Shown here piece after piece: positions 24,624-32,420 of a DNA stretch of 32,420 bases (position 1 is the stretch's first letter; each line of letters starts with the position of its first letter). Both the position numbers and the translations under genes were made by a program. The notes under the pieces are model-generated. The model was not told the DNA's origin and ran no database searches. It saw nothing but the letters and a program-made list of their open reading frames with translations. The DNA comes from JANWYT01 sp046719465 (GTDB lineage Bacteria > Chloroflexota > Anaerolineae > Aggregatilineales > Phototrophicaceae). The stretch spans positions 1 to 32,420 of the forward strand of contig JBDNCV010000028.1 of NCBI GenBank assembly GCA_046719465.1, in the 5' to 3' direction.

Positions 24624-25646
24624 TTAATCATGCGCAACGTCGTCTACATAGATGACGCGCCCCTCTTGCTGTGAGCGTGCTGCGGCCATGCCGATTTGCA
24701 GCGCGGCGCGCGCGTCGGCGGGGGTCACCAGCGGCTCTCGATCAGTGTGCAGGCAGTCCACGAAGTGCTCAATTTGTCGCGTATAAGCCGCGCCAAAACG
24801 CTGGGGGAAGTGTGGCACGATGTTATACTGCGCACCTTCCCGCGTGAAGACGGTCACTGGCGTATGCTGCAAGTAGCCAACGCTGATCGCCCCCTTTGAC
24901 CCCACAATCTCGCACCGGATATCGTAGCCATAAACCCCTGTGCGGCTGACCTCGACATTACCCAAGCCCCCACGTTTGAAGCGCAGGTTCACCAACGCGC
25001 TGTCGACATCTCCCACTTGCTCAAGCTCAGGGTAGACAAGGCTGCTGGCTTCAGCATATACCCGTTCTACCTCATCTCCCATCAACCAGCGCGCGATGTC
25101 AAAATCGTGTATGCCCATGTCGACGATGAGGCCGCCGCTGACTGCGGGGTTAGCGTATTCTAGGCTTGTTCGCCCTGCATCGCGCCCAACACACTTGATG
25201 AGGTTAGGCTCGCCAATGATGCCTGCCTTGATTTGCTCATAGGCTTTGCGATAGGCCTCGTCAAAACGGCGCATAAAGCCCACTTGAAAGAGGACACCCG
25301 CTTGGTTCAATGCTGCGAGCATTTCATCTGTGGCCTCGAGGGTTAGGGCGGTCGGCTTCTCGCAGAAGATGTGTTTGCCAGCTCGGGCTGCGGCTACAAC
25401 GACATCACGATGAGTGCTGGTGGGGGTGGTGACAATCACAGCATGAAGCCCGGGATGAGCGAGCAGCTCTTGATGCGTGCGATAGGGCGTTACGTCGCTC
25501 ACCGCATCACCGAAGGATTGTAATACCTCTTCACGTGGGTCGGCCACAGTAACTAATTTGGCCTCAGGCAACTGGTTGGCCACGTGCCGCGCGTAAACCT
25601 GCCCCATGCGACCAAGACCGATAACACCGATATTCAGCTTTGCCAT
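24624..25646 (-). CDS. Gfo/Idh/MocA-family dehydrogenase, inositol-dehydrogenase-like
   Basis: NAD(P)-dependent dehydrogenase of 340 residues, most likely acting on an inositol isomer. The Rossmann motif GLGRMG is at 10-15, the EKP catalytic lysine motif at 96-98, and the acid/His pair D176 and H180 in VDMGIHDFD matches IolG-type enzymes. I start at ATG 25646 (AKLNIGVIG); a longer frame from 25715 lacks family-like residues. It is the first gene of the arm that also encodes the importer. A second paralog ends the opposite arm (31372-32391). One may use myo-inositol and the other scyllo- or D-chiro-inositol; sequence alone does not decide. Confidence 0.88.
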   Translation of the reverse strand: MAKLNIGVIGLGRMGQVYARHVANQLPEAKLVTVADPREEVLQSFGDAVSDVTPYRTHQELLAHPGLHAVIVTTPTSTHRDVVVAAARAGKHIFCEKPTALTLEATDEMLAALNQAGVLFQVGFMRRFDEAYRKAYEQIKAGIIGEPNLIKCVGRDAGRTSLEYANPAVSGGLIVDMGIHDFDIARWLMGDEVERVYAEASSLVYPELEQVGDVDSALVNLRFKRGGLGNVEVSRTGVYGYDIRCEIVGSKGAISVGYLQHTPVTVFTREGAQYNIVPHFPQRFGAAYTRQIEHFVDCLHTDREPLVTPADARAALQIGMAAARSQQEGRVIYVDDVAHD

Positions 25647-25731
25647 TGATCTTGATATCCCCAAAGACATTGATGTGCCAGCGAATTTAAGTAGACCGTC
25701 GCATCTAAGTTGCAAAAATCATCTTGGCTAA

Positions 25732-25760
25732 TTTATAGGTATCCTAGCAACTTGTTGCAA
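25732..25760 (-). promoter_or_regulatory. Promoter of the dehydrogenase/importer arm, sharing its -35 box
   Basis: On the minus strand TTGCAA (25755-25760, self-complementary) and TATAAA (complement of 25732-25737) are separated by exactly 17 bases. The same TTGCAA serves the plus-strand promoter. Expected leader about 80 bases. Confidence 0.6.
25747..25758. promoter_or_regulatory. Candidate operator palindrome over the shared -35 box
   Basis: GCAACTTGTTGC is a perfect 12-base palindrome overlapping the first four bases of the shared TTGCAA box. A regulator bound here could block both promoters at once. The adjacent IclR-family protein is the obvious candidate. Confidence 0.45.
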
Positions 25761-25783
25761 TCATGTCAACAAAATCATATAAT
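25755..25783 (+). promoter_or_regulatory. Promoter of the regulator/iol arm
   Basis: TTGCAA (25755-25760) and a perfect TATAAT (25778-25783) with a 17-base spacer. Transcription would start near 25790, downstream of an in-frame ATG at 25763, which supports ATG 25838 as the regulator start. Confidence 0.65.
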
Positions 25784-25804
25784 ATTGGCATATTGCGTCA
25801 ATAC

Positions 25805-25821
25805 GTTGCGTATCGCGCAAC
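25805..25821. promoter_or_regulatory. Candidate operator palindrome downstream of the iol-arm start site
   Basis: GTTGCG-TATCG-CGCAAC is a perfect inverted repeat with 6-base arms and a 5-base centre, lying between the expected transcription start and the regulator ATG. It overlaps a second dyad, ATACG-TTG-CGTAT (25801-25813). The size suits an IclR-family dimer site. Confidence 0.45.
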
Positions 25822-25837
25822 AAATTGTGAGTTTTCA

Positions 25838-26605
25838 ATGGATGGCATTCAGTCGCTTGCGCGAGGCCTGCACATACTTGATCTGATCGCTAACAGCGGG
25901 CGCAGTTGGAGCGTTACCGAATTGGCGCATGCGTTGCAAGTTGACAAGAGCAGCGCGTCGCGTTTGGTGCGTACATTGGTGAATTATGGATATCTTCAGA
26001 CTGAACCGGGCACGCGGCGGTACACCTTGGGCAAGCGGCTTTATCACATCGGCTGGCAGGTGCTCAATCTGATGCCAATTCGTCAGAAGGCGCGCGCCTA
26101 TTTGCATCGTCTGGTGCAAGATACCGGCGAGTGCGCCCATACTGCGGTCTTTGCTGAGAACAAAGCCCTCGTCATCGACGATGTTGAAACTGAGACAACG
26201 CTGCGCGTTGTCAGCGGCACAGGCCGTATGATCCCACTGCACTGCACCGCTGTAGGCAAGGCGCTGCTGGCTTTTGCTGAAGTTCCGCTGCCACAGCAGC
26301 TTCAGGCGTTCACCCCACGCACGATCACGTCCAAAGATCAGCTCGAAGCGCACCTTTCGGAGACATTTCAGCGCGGCTATGCCTTCGACGATGAAGAATT
26401 TGACGAGGGCATCCGCTGCATCGCAGCCCCGGTCTACAACTATATGGGCATTGCGATTGCCGTGATTGGCATCTCTGGCCCTAAGGTACGCCTACAAGAT
26501 GATAAGCTGGGGGATTTGGCATCGACTGTGATGCGTGCGGCGCACGAACTTTCCGTCGAACTGGGCTACGTTGGCGAAAGGACGTGCCACGAAGAGATCA
26601 ACTAA
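25838..26605 (+). CDS. IclR-family transcriptional regulator of the inositol locus
   Basis: A 255-residue regulator. An N-terminal winged helix-turn-helix (about 5-65: LARGLHILDLIA, WSVTELAHALQVDKSSASRL) is followed by the IclR effector-binding domain (about 80-250: PLHCTAVGKALLAF, GYAFDDEEFDEGIRCIAAPV). I start at ATG 25838 because the predicted transcript begins after the upstream ATG 25763. It heads the plus-strand iol genes and faces the dehydrogenase/importer genes, so it probably controls both. B. subtilis uses a DeoR-type IolR for this job and proteobacteria an RpiR-type one, so an IclR here is a different solution. Ligand is unknown. Confidence 0.9.
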   Translation: MDGIQSLARGLHILDLIANSGRSWSVTELAHALQVDKSSASRLVRTLVNYGYLQTEPGTRRYTLGKRLYHIGWQVLNLMPIRQKARAYLHRLVQDTGECAHTAVFAENKALVIDDVETETTLRVVSGTGRMIPLHCTAVGKALLAFAEVPLPQQLQAFTPRTITSKDQLEAHLSETFQRGYAFDDEEFDEGIRCIAAPVYNYMGIAIAVIGISGPKVRLQDDKLGDLASTVMRAAHELSVELGYVGERTCHEEIN

Positions 26606-26650
26606 CAGGTATCAAAGGCCTTAATCAACTAAAAGTGAGCAGCGCAGACG

Positions 26651-27664
26651 ATGGGGAAAAAATACGATTTATTAAATATGGGGCGCAGCAGCATTGATCT
26701 TTATGCCAACGAGGTCGGGTCTCCTTTTGTTGATATTCAGAGTTTCGCGGCCTATGTGGGCGGCTCACCGACGAATATCTGTGTTGGGGCGCGTCGGTTG
26801 GGGCTGAAAACAGCCTTGCTCACCGCGGTAGGCACCGACCCGGTGGGGGATTTCATCTTAAACTTCCTCAATAGGGAAGGTATCGACACGCAGTACATCC
26901 CTCGTAAGCCTGCGCATCGATCCTCGGCGGTCATTCTTGGCATTGAACCACCGGACAAATTCCCACTGGTCTACTACCGCGACAACTGCGCTGACATCAA
27001 CCTATCAATCGATGATGTGCTGAGCGCGCCCATTGGTGATTGTCGTTTCTTCCAATTTGCGGGCACGAATCTCAGCAAGGAACCGAGCCGCAGCGCGACG
27101 CTGTTCGCTGCGGAGCTGGCGCGCCAAGCTGGGGCTGTGGTCGTGCTCGATATCGACTTCCGGCCTGACCAGTGGCACGACATACGCGCCTTTGGCGTTC
27201 AAATACGGGCGGCGCTGCGCTTAGTGGATATCGTCATCGGGACGCAGGATGAGGTCAACGCGGCGCTGCTTATGAAGCCAGAGCAGATGAAACTGTCACA
27301 TTCACAAGTATCAGATGCCCATGTGGCAGGGGATACCCATCAAGCTATTAGCGCGCTGCTGGCGGCCGGCCCGCAGGCTGTGGTGCTGAAGGTGGGCGCA
27401 TTAGGCGCTCAAGTACACCTGAAGGATGGGCAGGTGATCAACGCGCCCGGCTTCCCGGTGGAGGTATACAACATCCTCGGCGCTGGCGACGCTTTCGGGG
27501 GGGGCTTTCTCTATGGGTTAGCGCATGAGTGGGGATGGTACAAGGCGGCTCGGCTGGGCAACGCTTGCGGCGCAATTGTTGTGACGCGCCACGGGTGCGC
27601 CAACTTCATGCCCACGTTGGCCGAGGTTGAAGCGTTTGTCGCGCCGTATGGGGGGCTTGAGTGA
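26651..27664 (+). CDS. iolC: 5-dehydro-2-deoxygluconokinase IolC
   Basis: PfkB-family kinase of 337 residues that phosphorylates 2-deoxy-5-keto-gluconate in inositol breakdown. The IolC-type N-terminus (MGRSSIDLYANEVG, GGSPTNICVGARRLG) and the PfkB ATP/anion motif GAGDAF (277-282, catalytic D280) are clear. Residues about 210-230 hold a short insert. It follows the regulator gene by 45 bases with no terminator between and precedes iolB by 13 bases. No fused aldolase-like C-terminal domain is present, in contrast to the longer IolC versions of some proteobacteria. Confidence 0.93.
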   Translation: MGKKYDLLNMGRSSIDLYANEVGSPFVDIQSFAAYVGGSPTNICVGARRLGLKTALLTAVGTDPVGDFILNFLNREGIDTQYIPRKPAHRSSAVILGIEPPDKFPLVYYRDNCADINLSIDDVLSAPIGDCRFFQFAGTNLSKEPSRSATLFAAELARQAGAVVVLDIDFRPDQWHDIRAFGVQIRAALRLVDIVIGTQDEVNAALLMKPEQMKLSHSQVSDAHVAGDTHQAISALLAAGPQAVVLKVGALGAQVHLKDGQVINAPGFPVEVYNILGAGDAFGGGFLYGLAHEWGWYKAARLGNACGAIVVTRHGCANFMPTLAEVEAFVAPYGGLE

Positions 27665-27677
27665 ACAGGATATGACC

Positions 27678-28559
27678 ATGACACAGAATCAGCAGTTACT
27701 TGTCAAAGCTCAGGATGCAGGCGGTACAGGCGTTTTTGCGCAGGTCTCTGCGCAGCAGGCGGGTTGGGACTATCTCAATATGGCGGCGATTCGCCTGAAC
27801 AAAGGCCAGACGTATGAAGACGCTACCCGCGAACATGAACATGTCTCGGTCATCTTGGGGGGGCGATGCCATTTTTACACAGATCGCGGGCAGTATGAGA
27901 ATATCGGTCGTCGGCCGGATGTTTTCAGCGGGATGCCGTGGGCGGTGTACGTGCCGCGTCGAACCTCTTTTCGCATTGAGGCTCTGACCGACAACCTTGA
28001 GATTGCCTCATGCTGGGTTCCGACGGATCGTGACTATCCCTTGCAGCTGGTGACACCCACCGACAGCGCGATTGAAATACGCGGTGGCGGCAATGCCACT
28101 CGTCAGATCAACAGTATTCTGCCGCCGGGCTTCAACTGCCATCGATTGGTGTGTGTGGAGGTCTACACACCGTCGGGCAACTGGTCGAGCTATCCACCGC
28201 ATAAGCACGACGTGCACCGCGTGGACGGCGAAGGCCGCCTGCTGGAGGCCGATTTGGAAGAGATCTACTTCTACAAGATCGACAAGCCGAACGGCTATGC
28301 CTATCAGCGAGTGTACACGGGTGATGGGCGCATCGACAGCTTGATGATGGCGTGCCATCACGACATTGTCCTTGTGCCTGAAGGCTATCACCCTGTCGTG
28401 AGCGCGCATGGTTACACCACTTACTATCTGAATTTTCTGGCTGGTTCGGCGCAATCGCTGGCCAATGCGGACGATCCGCAGCATCAGTGGATAAAGGATA
28501 CGTGGACAGCTCAGGATCCGCGCTTACCGCTTGTTTACCACGCTATGGAGGCCTCATGA
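27678..28559 (+). CDS. iolB: 5-deoxy-glucuronate isomerase IolB
   Basis: Cupin-fold isomerase of 293 residues turning 5-deoxy-glucuronate into 2-deoxy-5-keto-gluconate, the substrate of IolC. The first cupin carries EHEHVSVILGG; the second has YPPHKHD, then ETY-like EEIYFYKID, giving the expected metal-binding His and Glu residues of the KduI/IolB family. I choose ATG 27678, 7 bases after AGGA; ATG 27672 sits too close to it. The stop overlaps the iolD start in ATGA. Confidence 0.93.
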   Translation: MTQNQQLLVKAQDAGGTGVFAQVSAQQAGWDYLNMAAIRLNKGQTYEDATREHEHVSVILGGRCHFYTDRGQYENIGRRPDVFSGMPWAVYVPRRTSFRIEALTDNLEIASCWVPTDRDYPLQLVTPTDSAIEIRGGGNATRQINSILPPGFNCHRLVCVEVYTPSGNWSSYPPHKHDVHRVDGEGRLLEADLEEIYFYKIDKPNGYAYQRVYTGDGRIDSLMMACHHDIVLVPEGYHPVVSAHGYTTYYLNFLAGSAQSLANADDPQHQWIKDTWTAQDPRLPLVYHAMEAS

Positions 28560-30442
28560 GTAACCTCAACAAAAAGGCAGCGACCCGCCGACTCACGATG
28601 GCACAGGCGCTTATCCTTTATCTTTCGCAGCAGTTTGTCGCGCGGGATGGGGTTGAGCACCGCTTCTTTGCTGGGGTATGGGGCATTTTTGGCCACGGCA
28701 ATGTGGCGGGTATCGGCCAAGCCCTGCACGAGTTTAGTGATCTCATGCCCTACTATCAATCTCGCAACGAACAAGCCCAAGTGCACGCCGCGGTTGCCTA
28801 TGCCAAGCACAAAAACCGCTTGAGCACGTTTGCTTGCACGTCGTCGATTGGCCCGGGGGCGACCAACATGGTCACTGGGGCGGCGCTTGCCACTATCAAT
28901 CGCATACCGGTGCTGCTGCTGCCCGGCGATATCTTCGCGGAGCGTCTACAGGCCCCAGTGCTTCAACAGCTCGAAAGTGAGCATTCACAGGATATCAGCG
29001 TAAACGACTGCTTTCGCCCGGTGTCGCGCTATTGGGATCGCATCAACCGCCCAGAACAGCTCATCGCCTCGCTGCCAGAGGCGATGCGCGTGCTGACCTC
29101 TCCAGCGGAGACGGGCGCGGTCACCCTCAGCCTGCCCCAAGACACCCAAACCGAGGCGTTCGACTATCCCGCGGCGTTTTTCGAACGGCGAGTATGGCAT
29201 ATCCCGCGCAATCGACCTGATGTTGGCCTGCTGGCACAAGCTGCCCAGTGGATCCGCGAGAGCCGCGCGCCGCTTATTGTTGCGGGTGGGGGCGTTCACT
29301 ACAGCGAGGCGCACGACGCGCTGCGCCGTTTTGTCGAGCAAACGGGCATTCCGATTTGTGAAACGCAAGCTGGGAAGGGCAGCCTGCCATATGATCATGT
29401 GCTCAATCTGGGGGCAGTTGGCGCAACAGGCACGCCGGGGGCCAACATCATCGCGCGGGAGGCCGATCTTATCATCGGTGTAGGGACACGCTACAGCGAC
29501 TTTACTACGGCCTCTAAGACGGCTTTCCAACATCCAGAGGTTCGCTTCATCAACCTCAACGTGGCCGAGTTCGACGCATACAAACACCATGCTCTGCCTT
29601 TGGTCGGCGATGCGAGGGCGACGCTCGAGGAACTGGGGGCTGCCCTTCAAGGTTATCGTGTTGCGGACGCTTATCAGTCACTGTGCTGCGAATACAATCG
29701 CGCATGGGACGCAGAAGTCAGCCGCATCTACAACTTGGAGCATGAGCCGCTGCTCAGTCAAGGCGAGGTCATCGGCATGGTGAACACCTTCAGCCGCCCG
29801 CAGGACGTTGTGCTTTGCGCGGCGGGCAGCCTGCCCGGTGATCTCCACAAGTTGTGGCGCACGCGCGATCCGCGCGGTTATCACCTCGAATATGGCTATT
29901 CCTGCATGGGTTATGAAATCGCGGGGGGGCTGGGCGTGGCGATGGCTGACCCTGAGCGAGAGGTGTACGTCATGGTGGGGGATGGCTCGTTCCTCATGAT
30001 GAACACCGAGATCGTCACGATGGTTCAAGAGGGGATCAAGGTCACTATTATCGTGTTGGACAATCATGGGTTTTCCAGCATTGGAGGCCTCTCTGAAAAT
30101 GTAGGAAGCGGCGGCTTTGGCACGGAGTATCGCTTTCGTACAGAGACATCACGACTGGATGGCGCAGTTCTGCCGATCAACCTCGCTCAGAACTGTGCCA
30201 GCCTCGGCGCGCGTGTCATCGAAGCGCGCGACCGAGCGAGCTTCATGAGTGCGCTTGAGGCGGCACGTGCTCATAACGGTGGCCCCGTGTGTATCGTGAC
30301 CGAGGTTGACCGCAACCAGCGCGTGGGGGGGTATGAATCATGGTGGGAGGTGGCTGTCGCCCAAGTCTCGGCTGATCCTAACGTCCAGCAGGCTCGTGCT
30401 CAATACGAGGCCAACAAACAGAAGCAACGCTATTACTTTTAA
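28556..30442 (+). CDS. iolD: 3D-(3,5/4)-trihydroxycyclohexane-1,2-dione hydrolase IolD
   Basis: Thiamine-diphosphate enzyme of 628 residues that opens the inositol-derived ring to 5-deoxy-glucuronate. The N-terminal domain has the conserved FAGVWGIFGHGNVAGIGQ region and the NEQAQVHAA stretch with the cofactor-activating Glu; the C-terminal domain has the cofactor/metal motif starting GDGSFLMMNTEI and ending in DNHGF. Length fits IolD, longer than acetolactate-synthase relatives. The start is ATG 28556, overlapping the iolB stop; a longer frame from 28487 lies inside iolB. iolE follows 23 bases later. Confidence 0.95.
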   Translation: MSNLNKKAATRRLTMAQALILYLSQQFVARDGVEHRFFAGVWGIFGHGNVAGIGQALHEFSDLMPYYQSRNEQAQVHAAVAYAKHKNRLSTFACTSSIGPGATNMVTGAALATINRIPVLLLPGDIFAERLQAPVLQQLESEHSQDISVNDCFRPVSRYWDRINRPEQLIASLPEAMRVLTSPAETGAVTLSLPQDTQTEAFDYPAAFFERRVWHIPRNRPDVGLLAQAAQWIRESRAPLIVAGGGVHYSEAHDALRRFVEQTGIPICETQAGKGSLPYDHVLNLGAVGATGTPGANIIAREADLIIGVGTRYSDFTTASKTAFQHPEVRFINLNVAEFDAYKHHALPLVGDARATLEELGAALQGYRVADAYQSLCCEYNRAWDAEVSRIYNLEHEPLLSQGEVIGMVNTFSRPQDVVLCAAGSLPGDLHKLWRTRDPRGYHLEYGYSCMGYEIAGGLGVAMADPEREVYVMVGDGSFLMMNTEIVTMVQEGIKVTIIVLDNHGFSSIGGLSENVGSGGFGTEYRFRTETSRLDGAVLPINLAQNCASLGARVIEARDRASFMSALEAARAHNGGPVCIVTEVDRNQRVGGYESWWEVAVAQVSADPNVQQARAQYEANKQKQRYYF

Positions 30443-30465
30443 CGACGATTACATCAAGGGAGACC

Positions 30466-31359
30466 ATGAGCATCCAGATCGCAAGCGCCCCTGTCTCGTG
30501 GGGTATCTACGAGTTTGAGGGCATCGAACCACGTTTTACCTATCAAACTGTGCTAGATCAAATCGCCGAAGCTGGGTATACCGGCATCGAGCTTGGCCCA
30601 TATGGCTATCTTCCAACTGACCCTGACCTCCTGCGCCATGAGCTGGAGGCGCGCAAGCTGCGTCTGCTTTCGGCGTTTGTGCCCGTGCCGTTGGCTGATG
30701 AGCGCGCTTCTGACATCGGCATTCAGGAGGCGTTGAAGGTGGGGCATCTGCTGGCGGAGTTGGGGGCTGTGTACATTGTGCTAGCTGACGACAACGGCAA
30801 AGTATCGGACTTGGTCGCCCGTGCCGGCCAGCGCACAGGCTCCGTGCTCTCGAACGATGCGTGGGATAAAGTCGCCCAGCGCGTAAACCTCATTGCCCAG
30901 CGCCTGCACGCCGAGACGGGCTTATCCGTGGTGTTTCACCATCACTGTGCGGGGTATGTCGAAACCCCTGATGAGACGCGCGCCCTGTTTGACCGCCTTG
31001 ACGATGAGGTTGGGCTTTGCCTTGATACTGGCCACTGGCACTACGCGGGCGGGGATGCGCTGGCGTGCATTGCCGAATATGGCCAGCGCATTCGTCACCT
31101 CCATTTGAAGGATTGCCATCCTGATATCGCCCGCGCCTGCCGCGCTGAGGGCAAGAACTACTTTCAGGCTGTGGAAGCGGGCGTGTTCTGCCCGCTGGGT
31201 GAGGGAGAGGTGAACTTTGCAGGGGTCATGCAGGCCTTGACCAATCTCGGCTATGACGGGTGGGCTGTTGTTGAGCAGGACATCCTGACCGAGGACAACA
31301 GCGCCCCCCTGCGTTATGCCCGCGCTAACCGTGATTATCTTCGCCAGTTGGGCTACTAG
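30466..31359 (+). CDS. iolE: Inosose dehydratase IolE
   Basis: Removes water from scyllo-inosose to give the dione used by IolD. The 297-residue protein has the xylose-isomerase-like TIM-barrel fold, with the IolE-type N-terminus IASAPVSWGIYEF, FHHHCAGYVETPDE, CLDTGHWHYAGGD, HLHLKDCHP and a C-terminal VVEQD, which supply the metal-binding Glu, Asp and His residues. An AGGGAGA ribosome site precedes the ATG. Last but one gene of the arm. Confidence 0.94.
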   Translation: MSIQIASAPVSWGIYEFEGIEPRFTYQTVLDQIAEAGYTGIELGPYGYLPTDPDLLRHELEARKLRLLSAFVPVPLADERASDIGIQEALKVGHLLAELGAVYIVLADDNGKVSDLVARAGQRTGSVLSNDAWDKVAQRVNLIAQRLHAETGLSVVFHHHCAGYVETPDETRALFDRLDDEVGLCLDTGHWHYAGGDALACIAEYGQRIRHLHLKDCHPDIARACRAEGKNYFQAVEAGVFCPLGEGEVNFAGVMQALTNLGYDGWAVVEQDILTEDNSAPLRYARANRDYLRQLGY

Positions 31360-31371
31360 GGGGAAGAAAGC

Positions 31372-32391
31372 ATGGCGCATCACATTCGCTTGGGAGTTGT
31401 AGGCACTGGCCGTATCGGGCGCGTTCACATTCAGACGATCACCCAGCGCCTTCCGCAGGCGCGAATTGCCGTTGTGACTGACGTCAACCAGCAGGCGGCA
31501 GCGGCTGTGGCCGAAGCCTTCGGCATTGCTCGTGTCGCCCCAGATTACGACGCCATGTTGGCGGATGATCAGATCGACGCTGTTCTGATCTGCTCTGGGA
31601 CGGACACACACGCGGACTTTATTATCAAGGCAGCACAAGCCCACAAACACATCTTCTGCGAGAAGCCCATCGCTGCCGAGCTGAGCCAGATTGACGCAGC
31701 CCTGCAAGCAGTGGAGGCCGCTGGGGTTCAGTTGATGATTGGCTTCAATCGGCGCTTCGATGCGAACCATCAACGCATCCGCGCGGCCATTGACGCTGGC
31801 GAAATTGGCACGCCGCATCTGCTGCACATCATCAGTCGTGACCCATCACCGCCGCCCCTAGATTATGTGCGCGTTTCGGGTGGGATGTTTTTCGACATGA
31901 CGATCCACGACTTCGATATGGCGCGCTTTCTGTTCGGGGAAGTGACGGAGATTTACGCAACGGCGGGGGTGCTGGTGGATCCGGCGATTGGCGAGGTCGG
32001 CGATGTCGATACGGCTGTGATTACGTTGAAATTTGCTAACGGCGCAATGGGGACGATTGATAACAGCCGTCGAGCGGTCTATGGTTACGATCAGCGGGTG
32101 GAAGCCTTCGGCAGCGAGGGTGTGGCGCGCAGCGATAACCTGTTTGCGGATGCTGTAACCTTGAGCAATCGTGTCAACGTTTACCGTGGGCTGCCGCTCA
32201 ACTTCTTCATGGAGCGTTACACACCATCTTATCAGGCAGAGATTGCAGCTTTTGTTGAGTGTCTGCTCACTGGGCAGCCCATGCCAGTAACAGGTATCGA
32301 TGGGCGTATTCCTGTCCTGATGGCGATGGCCGCGCGCCGTTCGTATCACGAGAATCGTCCTGTTCGTCTCGACGAGATCCTTAACTCCTAA
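31372..32391 (+). CDS. iolG: myo-Inositol 2-dehydrogenase, IolG-like
   Basis: Oxidises myo-inositol to scyllo-inosose with NAD, the first step of the pathway. The 339-residue Gfo/Idh/MocA protein has GTGRIG at 11-16, EKP at 97-99 and the catalytic D175/H179 pair in FFDMTIHDFDMARFL, matching IolG enzymes. GEVGDVDTA and AVYGYDQRVEAFG follow in the substrate domain. It lies 12 bases after iolE behind a GGGGAAGA site. A paralog in the divergent arm (24624-25646) shares these motifs; which one is the main myo-inositol enzyme is inferred from the iol order. Confidence 0.9.
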   Translation: MAHHIRLGVVGTGRIGRVHIQTITQRLPQARIAVVTDVNQQAAAAVAEAFGIARVAPDYDAMLADDQIDAVLICSGTDTHADFIIKAAQAHKHIFCEKPIAAELSQIDAALQAVEAAGVQLMIGFNRRFDANHQRIRAAIDAGEIGTPHLLHIISRDPSPPPLDYVRVSGGMFFDMTIHDFDMARFLFGEVTEIYATAGVLVDPAIGEVGDVDTAVITLKFANGAMGTIDNSRRAVYGYDQRVEAFGSEGVARSDNLFADAVTLSNRVNVYRGLPLNFFMERYTPSYQAEIAAFVECLLTGQPMPVTGIDGRIPVLMAMAARRSYHENRPVRLDEILNS

Positions 32392-32420
32392 CTCCATAGC
32401 ACAGACTGAGGGCGCGCCGC
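32392..32420. other. Right edge, no feature seen
   Basis: The last 29 bases after the iolG-like stop contain no gene start or terminator that I can support. The operon may continue beyond the window. Confidence 0.5.

Noticed and set aside
25763..25837. Upstream ATG extending the IclR regulator by 25 residues
   Set aside because: It has no ribosome site and lies before the predicted transcription start near 25790.

Overview
The window looks like chromosomal DNA from a Chloroflexota bacterium, probably near Anaerolineae. This is inferred from gene content, not proven. The pointers are a polyphosphate-type ROK glucokinase, a Ser/Thr kinase fused to a PQQ-type propeller, a Pro/Thr-rich lipoprotein and zinc-ribbon/FHA proteins. 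No rRNA, tRNA, CRISPR array, transposase or phage gene was recognised.

Region 1 (1-5210, minus strand) is a BMP-family (nucleoside/purine type) ABC importer: binding protein, two permeases, a Rieske non-heme-iron oxygenase, then a double ATPase cut by the left edge. A terminator-like hairpin sits after the binding-protein gene. Region 2 (5416-6770, plus) holds a group II truncated hemoglobin, a small membrane protein and a lipoprotein. Region 3 (6780-9346, minus) is yebC-ruvC-ruvA-thyX. Region 4 (9491-11454, plus) holds two membrane-associated proteins of unknown role, one with paired zinc ribbons. Region 5 (11461-13844, minus) holds dnaK, closed by a strong terminator, and an hsp20 gene. Region 6 (14021-15087, plus) is a polyphosphate glucokinase and an unknown 105-residue protein.

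Region 7 (15078-21246, minus) is the most unusual part. A good promoter at 21294-21322 precedes a tight row of genes: a soluble Ser/Thr kinase with an eight-repeat propeller, a PP2C phosphatase, a J-domain/VWA fusion and a zinc-ribbon/FHA protein, followed by an 80-residue unknown and an orphan OmpR-type response regulator. Kinase, phosphatase and VWA together recall the TerY-P triad of the Ter stress-response literature. Here the VWA protein carries a J domain that could connect the phospho-switch to Hsp70.

Region 8 (21504-32391) is a myo-inositol uptake and catabolism locus. The minus strand carries a Gfo/Idh/MocA dehydrogenase and a sugar-type ABC importer (binding protein, permease, single-domain ATPase). 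The plus strand carries an IclR-type regulator followed by iolC, iolB, iolD, iolE and an iolG-like dehydrogenase. The two arms diverge from a compact control region in which one palindromic hexamer (TTGCAA, 25755-25760) sits exactly 17 bases from a good -10 box on each side, overlapping and flanked by inverted repeats. iolA and iolJ were not seen and would have to lie elsewhere.
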